DNA of 64,000 bases, from positions 1-64,000 of the forward strand of contig CAZYEV010000085.1 of the NCBI GenBank assembly GCA_964646615.1, written 5' to 3'. Made by a program: the position numbers and the translations under genes. A model generated the notes under the pieces. It was not told where the DNA came from and made no database searches. It saw only the letters and a list, made by a program, of their open reading frames with translations. This document shows positions 59,705 through 64,000 of the stretch, piece after piece. Position 1 is the first letter of the stretch. The number at the start of each line of letters is the position of its first letter. The stretch is from M3007 sp964646615. Lineage in GTDB: Bacteria; Bacteroidota; Bacteroidia; Chitinophagales; Saprospiraceae.

Positions 59705-62023
59705 TTAGCGCACAGGTTGAATGCGAAAATCCAGCGTGCCGAAGCCTCCGGCGTCGAAGTGTTCGATGCGCAGCTGGTGTTGTCCGCCCAGTTCCAGTTC
59801 CACCTCGTCAGTGGTGGGTTCGTGGGTGTCCCAGCGGTCAATGACGCAGCGGTCGTCCACGAACAGGCGCGCGCCGTCGTCGGAGGTCAGTTCGATGCGG
59901 TAGCGACCGGCGGGCAACGTTACAGCGGCTGTGGCAGCGGTGGCGAAGCGGTCGGCTTGCACGCCTTCAGCGGGGGCGCCCCACCAGGCGAAGTACAGGT
60001 CGTCGGTAGTCTTTTGGGTCATGGGCTTCAGGTCGGGCGTTTCGCCCAGAGGAGTAGCGTCAGGTTTGCGTTTGAGCAGGGCTTCCCACTGGGCGTCTGT
60101 GAGGTTGAAGAACTGCACCTTCCAGTCTATTTTTTTCCGATAGCGCTCGAAGACGAAGCGGTAGGGTTGCCCAGCGGCAATGGTTTGCCCGAAGGCGTCG
60201 GTGAACGGCTGTTGGCCGACGTACTCGAATTCCAGCCAGAAATCCTCGTCTGCTCCGGGCGACGAAGAGACGCTCAGGTAGCCCGGTAGCGCGCCGGAAG
60301 TTTTGTCTATAGAAACGCCGCCGCGCTGTTGGAGCAGTTTCCAGGCTCCCGGCGGGCCGAAAAGGCGCAACACATAGGCGCGTCCGCCGCCGCGAGGGAT
60401 GTCCATGATGTTGTTGATGGCTACGAAGGGGCGCTGGAAGTCGTAAGGCCCCCATTCGTCCACGAGGATGTACTGGCGTCCGACGACCTGGTTGGGCGGC
60501 AGGGCAGTGTTGTAGCCTCCGGGCAGGCTGTCGGGTTCGTTGATTTCCCACTCCTGAATTTCTAAGGGTTTATAGGGGTTGAGCGGCTGCTGCTCGGGGT
60601 GGCTGAAGTTGAGTTTGCGCGAGGCCGAAAGTTCGGGGTGTTGCCAGGCGCGTTCTATCTGGTCGCGCGAGCCGTAGAGATCGTTGCGCAGGAATTTGAG
60701 GCCCTCATTGGGTTTGGGCGTTTCGAGCAAGGTCTGGAAGCCACTGAAAAGGTTTTCGCCGTTGATGGCGACGTTTTGCGAGGCGGCGATTTTGAGCGGG
60801 ACGGCGCAGCGCAGGAAGGCGTTGCGGTCAATGACGACGTCGCGGCTGCGCACGTCGCGCTTTTGGGAATAGCCCCAGTCGGTGGGTTGCTGGTCGCGTG
60901 CCCACAGGTGCACAGCGATGCTGTCGCTCTCGAAGAGGTTGAGCCGCACGGTGTTGTTCTGGCCGTGTTCGATGGCAACACCCGTCTGGCAATTGGTGAT
61001 GAGGTTGCCGAAGATGGAGGTTTCGTAGCTGTAGCCGCCCCAGATGCCGTAGGTGCATTCACGAATGAGGTTACCCTGCACGCGGTTTCGGCTGAACGTA
61101 ACCTCGACACCGTTGGTGGCGGCGTAGCTGAAGTTGTTGCCGAAGATGATGTTGTCGTTGCAGCCGCCTTCGCCGGTGTCCATGGTGGTCTGGCCGGCCC
61201 ACAAGAAGAAGCCATCGCCTGAGTGGGTGGCCGAGTTGAAGGCAAAGGTGTTGTTGCTGCTTTGCTCGTAGCACAGGATGGCTGCCGAGTCCTGTCCGCG
61301 CTGATAGACGCCGTGCGAATAGCCGCGCACGTTCCAGTCTAAGCGGTTGTGCATCACGCGGTTTCGGCTGCTGCGGTACAGGCCGATGCCTACGCCGGAG
61401 TTGAAGGAGAAGTTGTTGTTGTAGAAAAGGCCGTCGTCGCAGCGCGTCATCAGGAGGGCGTTCTGGTTGCCGGTGATGCGGCACTCACGCACGGTGGCGC
61501 TGGGGCAGCTGTCCAGATAGATGCCGGCGCCGTAGCGCAGCCATTCGTTGCGGTCGTTTTGGTGATACGAAAGCCAGTCTGAGAAGTCTTCGCGTTCGCG
61601 TGAGGAGCGCAGGCGTGGGCGATAGTTGTACGAAAAGTCGCTGTTCTCCACCTTCAGGCCAGGCGAATGGTGGGCCAACAAAGCCACTTTGTAGCCTCGG
61701 ATGCGGGCATTTTTGACGGTAATGTTCTTGCCCTTGACTTCGATGGCCAGCCCGATGAAGCGGTCGGGCCGGGTAGGTTCAAGCGGGCTGCGCAATTCGG
61801 CCTGCTGAAAGTCCACCTCGATGCCATCGCCAGCAATGGTGATGATGGGCCGGTATGCCTCACCGGGCTTTACGTCGGCCTCTGCGGCAAGGGTATAGGT
61901 CTTGGGTTTGATACGGCAGGATTTGGAGATGACCATGCCGGCACGCAGTTCCACTTCGGGTAATTGCGCCCACGTCTGGAGCATAGCGCAGAGGCCCAGG
62001 GCAAGGGCAATCGCTTTTTTCAT
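59705..62023 (-). CDS. Secreted right-handed beta-helix protein with C-terminal PA14 domain
   Basis: 772 residues. The signal peptide ends near TWAQ. Residues about 80-430 are parallel beta-helix repeats with the NosD/pectate-lyase-like pattern of NxF/NxI turns (NNNFSFNSGVG, NNTFAFNS, NRVQGNLI). A middle beta-sandwich-like region at about 470-630 precedes a PA14 domain at about 640-772 (DLYFAWWGAPAEGV, YRIELTSDDGARLFVDD). Such architectures bind or cleave polysaccharides outside the cell. No type IX sorting tail is clear at the C-terminus, which ends inside the PA14 fold. It lies 75 bp after alaS on the same strand, across a hairpin. Confidence 0.87.
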   Translation of the reverse strand: MKKAIALALGLCAMLQTWAQLPEVELRAGMVISKSCRIKPKTYTLAAEADVKPGEAYRPIITIAGDGIEVDFQQAELRSPLEPTRPDRFIGLAIEVKGKNITVKNARIRGYKVALLAHHSPGLKVENSDFSYNYRPRLRSSREREDFSDWLSYHQNDRNEWLRYGAGIYLDSCPSATVRECRITGNQNALLMTRCDDGLFYNNNFSFNSGVGIGLYRSSRNRVMHNRLDWNVRGYSHGVYQRGQDSAAILCYEQSSNNTFAFNSATHSGDGFFLWAGQTTMDTGEGGCNDNIIFGNNFSYAATNGVEVTFSRNRVQGNLIRECTYGIWGGYSYETSIFGNLITNCQTGVAIEHGQNNTVRLNLFESDSIAVHLWARDQQPTDWGYSQKRDVRSRDVVIDRNAFLRCAVPLKIAASQNVAINGENLFSGFQTLLETPKPNEGLKFLRNDLYGSRDQIERAWQHPELSASRKLNFSHPEQQPLNPYKPLEIQEWEINEPDSLPGGYNTALPPNQVVGRQYILVDEWGPYDFQRPFVAINNIMDIPRGGGRAYVLRLFGPPGAWKLLQQRGGVSIDKTSGALPGYLSVSSSPGADEDFWLEFEYVGQQPFTDAFGQTIAAGQPYRFVFERYRKKIDWKVQFFNLTDAQWEALLKRKPDATPLGETPDLKPMTQKTTDDLYFAWWGAPAEGVQADRFATAATAAVTLPAGRYRIELTSDDGARLFVDDRCVIDRWDTHEPTTDEVELELGGQHQLRIEHFDAGGFGTLDFRIQPVR

Positions 62024-62066
62024 GTCTTTTTCTTTCTCTCTATACGTTTAGGCCGAGTAGGCTTGC

Positions 62067-62089
62067 GGCGTTTTTTCTTAAAAAACGCC
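62067..62089. terminator. AT-stem hairpin between alaS and the beta-helix gene
   Basis: GGCGTTTTTT-CTT-AAAAAACGCC, a perfect 10-bp stem with a 3-nt loop, 10 bp after the alaS stop. On either strand the T-run is inside the stem, so its terminator strength is uncertain. Confidence 0.5.
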
Positions 62090-62098
62090 CGATGGCGC

Positions 62099-64000
62099 TC
62101 AGGGCAGGTAGGTTTTTACGGCCTCGACGGCTTCTGCCAGTTGCGAGGCATCGGTACCGCCGGCAGTGGCAAAGGAGGGTTGACCGCCGCCGCCGCCGCG
62201 CAGGTATTTTTGAGCCAGTTCGCGGGCGATGTTACCGGCATGCAGGCCGTGTTCTTTGACCAGCGGCTCGCTGATGCGCACCGTGAGGAGCGGTTTTCCG
62301 CTGCTGACAGAGCCTAAAGCCACCACGGCTGTGCCCAGTTCGCGCTCCAGCTCGTGCGCCAGCGTCTTGATGATGTTGGCATCGCTGAGCGTCGTTACGG
62401 CGGTTACGACGGAGAAGCCGTTTCGCTGCTGGGCCTGTTGGCGCAATTGTTCGCGTACCTGGCTGGCCTGTTGCAGCAGCAGGCGTTCGATTTCCTTGTG
62501 CAGGCGCTTGTTCTCCTCCTGCAATTCGGCCACGGCACGCGCGGGCTCCTGGGCCTTCAGCAGGGCACGGATGCCGGCCATTTCGCGTTCCAATGCAGCC
62601 ACATGGCGCTCGGCAGCATCGGCCGTCAGCGCTTCGACGCGCCGCACACCAGCAGCGATGGCGCTTTCGGAGATGATTTTGAAAAAACCAATGCGACCCG
62701 TCTGCTTGACGTGGCAGCCGCCGCACAGCTCGCGCGAATAGGTGGGGTCGAACGTAATCATGCGCACGCGCTCGCCGTATTTCTCGCCAAAGAGCATCAT
62801 GGCGCCTGCTTTTTGGGCCTCCTCCAGCGGAATGCCGCGGGCTTCTTCCAGAGGAATGTTTTCGCGGATTTTTTCGTTGACCAGGTGCTCAATTTGGGCC
62901 AGTTCGTCGTCTGTTACTTTTTGGAAATGCGCAAAGTCGAAGCGAAGCGTCTGGTCGTCCAGATACGAGCCTTTTTGCTGCACGTGGTGCCCCAATACGC
63001 GGCGCAGGGCGGCATGCAGCAGGTGTGTAGCCGAGTGGTTGTTTTCCACCAGGCGCCGGCGTCGGGCGTCCACCTGGGCGCGCACGACGGGCACTTCGAT
63101 GTTTTGCGGCAGGCGCTCGACGTAGTGGATGACCAGGTCGTTTTCCTTTTTGGTGTCGAGCACCTGAATTTTTTCGTTTCCGAAGAAAAGCCAGCCGGTA
63201 TCGCCCACCTGTCCGCCGCCTTCCGGGTAAAAGGGCGTGCGGTTGAGCACAACGTGGTACTGCGGCTTGCCTTTTACCTGCACCGTGCGGTATTTCACCA
63301 CGTGGGCGTCGTCCACTTCCAGCTGGTCGTAGCCGACAAAGGCGACGTCGCTTTCTTCGCGCAGCACCGTCCAGTCGCCCACTTCTTTGGCGGCGTCTTT
63401 GCGCGAGCGCTCTTTTTGCTCCTGCAGGGCCTGCTCGAAGCCAGCCTCGTCTACCGTCCAGCCCTTTTCGCGGGCGATGAGGCGCGTCAGGTCAATAGGG
63501 AAGCCAAAGGTATCGTAGAGTTCGAAGGCCTGACGACCGTCGAGCATGCCGTTGCGCACGTCGAGGGCTTCGATGCGCTTCAGGCCGCTCTCTAAGGTGC
63601 GCAGGAAGGCTTTTTCCTCTTCCAGCACGACGCGCGCTACGAAGTCTATTTGCGCCTTGAGTTCGGGGAACACGTCGGCAAACTCTTCGGCCAGAATGGG
63701 CGCCATTCGGTACATGAGCGGTTCTCTCTGCCCCAGGAAGGAGTAGTAGTAGCGCACGGCGCGGCGCAGGATGCGCCGGATGACGTAGCCCGCGCCGGTG
63801 TTAGAGGGCAGTTCGCCGTCGGCAATAGTGAAGCATACGGCGCGCAGGTGGTCGGCCACAACACGCATGGCCACGTCGGTCATTTTCCAGTCGGCGTGTA
63901 GGCCAGGGTAGGTGCCTTCGTAGCGGATGCCGGTGTATTTTTCCAAGAAATCGAACAGCGGCCGCCACAGGTCAGTGTCGTAATTAGAGGCAGCACCCTG
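62099..64000 (-). CDS. alaS: Alanyl-tRNA synthetase, 5' end beyond the window
   Basis: 633 codons are present and the frame is open to base 64000; a start at the internal ATG 63946 would be wrong because coding similarity continues upstream (YDTDLWRPLFDFLEKY). The missing N-terminal ~240 residues would hold the class II motifs 1 and 2. Present are the tRNA-recognition helices, the editing domain with its zinc-type ligands HSATHLLH and CGGCH, and the C-terminal DHHA1 domain ending GGGGGQPSFATAGGTD. It charges tRNA-Ala and clears mischarged Ser/Gly. Confidence 0.97.
   Translation of the reverse strand, partial: QGAASNYDTDLWRPLFDFLEKYTGIRYEGTYPGLHADWKMTDVAMRVVADHLRAVCFTIADGELPSNTGAGYVIRRILRRAVRYYYSFLGQREPLMYRMAPILAEEFADVFPELKAQIDFVARVVLEEEKAFLRTLESGLKRIEALDVRNGMLDGRQAFELYDTFGFPIDLTRLIAREKGWTVDEAGFEQALQEQKERSRKDAAKEVGDWTVLREESDVAFVGYDQLEVDDAHVVKYRTVQVKGKPQYHVVLNRTPFYPEGGGQVGDTGWLFFGNEKIQVLDTKKENDLVIHYVERLPQNIEVPVVRAQVDARRRRLVENNHSATHLLHAALRRVLGHHVQQKGSYLDDQTLRFDFAHFQKVTDDELAQIEHLVNEKIRENIPLEEARGIPLEEAQKAGAMMLFGEKYGERVRMITFDPTYSRELCGGCHVKQTGRIGFFKIISESAIAAGVRRVEALTADAAERHVAALEREMAGIRALLKAQEPARAVAELQEENKRLHKEIERLLLQQASQVREQLRQQAQQRNGFSVVTAVTTLSDANIIKTLAHELERELGTAVVALGSVSSGKPLLTVRISEPLVKEHGLHAGNIARELAQKYLRGGGGGQPSFATAGGTDASQLAEAVEAVKTYLP

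Noticed and set aside
62067..62089. Operator or toxin-antitoxin site between alaS and the beta-helix gene
   Set aside because: It is a simple AT-stem hairpin next to a stop codon; no regulator gene or second copy nearby.

Overview
The window is an ordinary, densely packed stretch of chromosome from a member of the Bacteroidota. The evidence is a lineage-restricted gene set (gldD, a DUF3276/PUR protein, DUF4286, DUF2490, DUF6427-like, a TonB-dependent receptor with a carboxypeptidase-regulatory N-terminus, RicT/PSP1) and about twenty copies of the Bacteroidota -7 promoter element TAnnTTTG placed just upstream of genes on the matching strand. The DNA is GC-rich by eye (above 55% in most genes), which fits GC-rich Saprospiria or Cytophagia-type lineages better than flavobacteria; I cannot name a genus. 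I see no CRISPR array, insertion sequence, integrase or prophage. One tRNA (anticodon CAU) is present.

Layout. 1-5.9 kb: end of a TPM-domain protein, a sugar nucleotidyltransferase, a DtxR/MntR regulator plus Nramp-UspA transporter behind a near-ideal operator, a carboxymuconolactone decarboxylase, DUF4286 and nadA. 6-7.7 kb: an AT-richer two-gene islet (ImmA/IrrE metallopeptidase plus DUF4411 PIN-like protein). 7.8-19 kb: prfB with an intact programmed frameshift, an FKBP lipoprotein, nrnA, ndk, hppD, an EamA transporter, a glutathione peroxidase, holB-ricT and lpdA. 19-28.8 kb: envelope proteins (membrane HhH protein, OmpA, glucosaminidase, serine hydrolase, amidohydrolase lipoprotein), DUF3276, gldD, TerC and a DnaQ-like exonuclease. 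28.8-31.7 kb: two MbnP-like lipoproteins followed by a MauG-type di-haem peroxidase. 31.8-43.2 kb: fumarylacetoacetase, YgjP-type protease, cutA, a thioredoxin, selD behind a TonB receptor gene, a formylglycine-type protein, dsbD and a dicarboxylate symporter. 43.2-55.3 kb: tRNA-Met, a tail-specific protease, two NlpC/P60 proteins, an Nfu scaffold, an N-terminally short Mfd, DUF2490, DUF4197, ComF and a methyltransferase. 55.3-64 kb: secreted and membrane proteins of unknown function, purQ, an outer-membrane protein, a beta-helix/PA14 protein and a truncated alaS.

How the genes fit together. Metal handling recurs: MntR/MntH, CutA, TerC, the TonB receptor and the MbnP-MauG cluster. Thiol and redox functions recur too: DsbD, thioredoxin, glutathione peroxidase, Lpd and Nfu. 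HppD and fumarylacetoacetase are two steps of tyrosine breakdown, encoded 20 kb apart. Most of the rest is housekeeping.

The points most worth a second look are: the MbnP/MbnP/MauG cluster, in which one MbnP copy lacks the conserved Trp motif; an Mfd lacking its UvrB-like module; a dispersed palindromic intergenic element present in three forms; the MntR operator overlapping its own promoter; and the low-GC ImmA/IrrE-DUF4411 pair.
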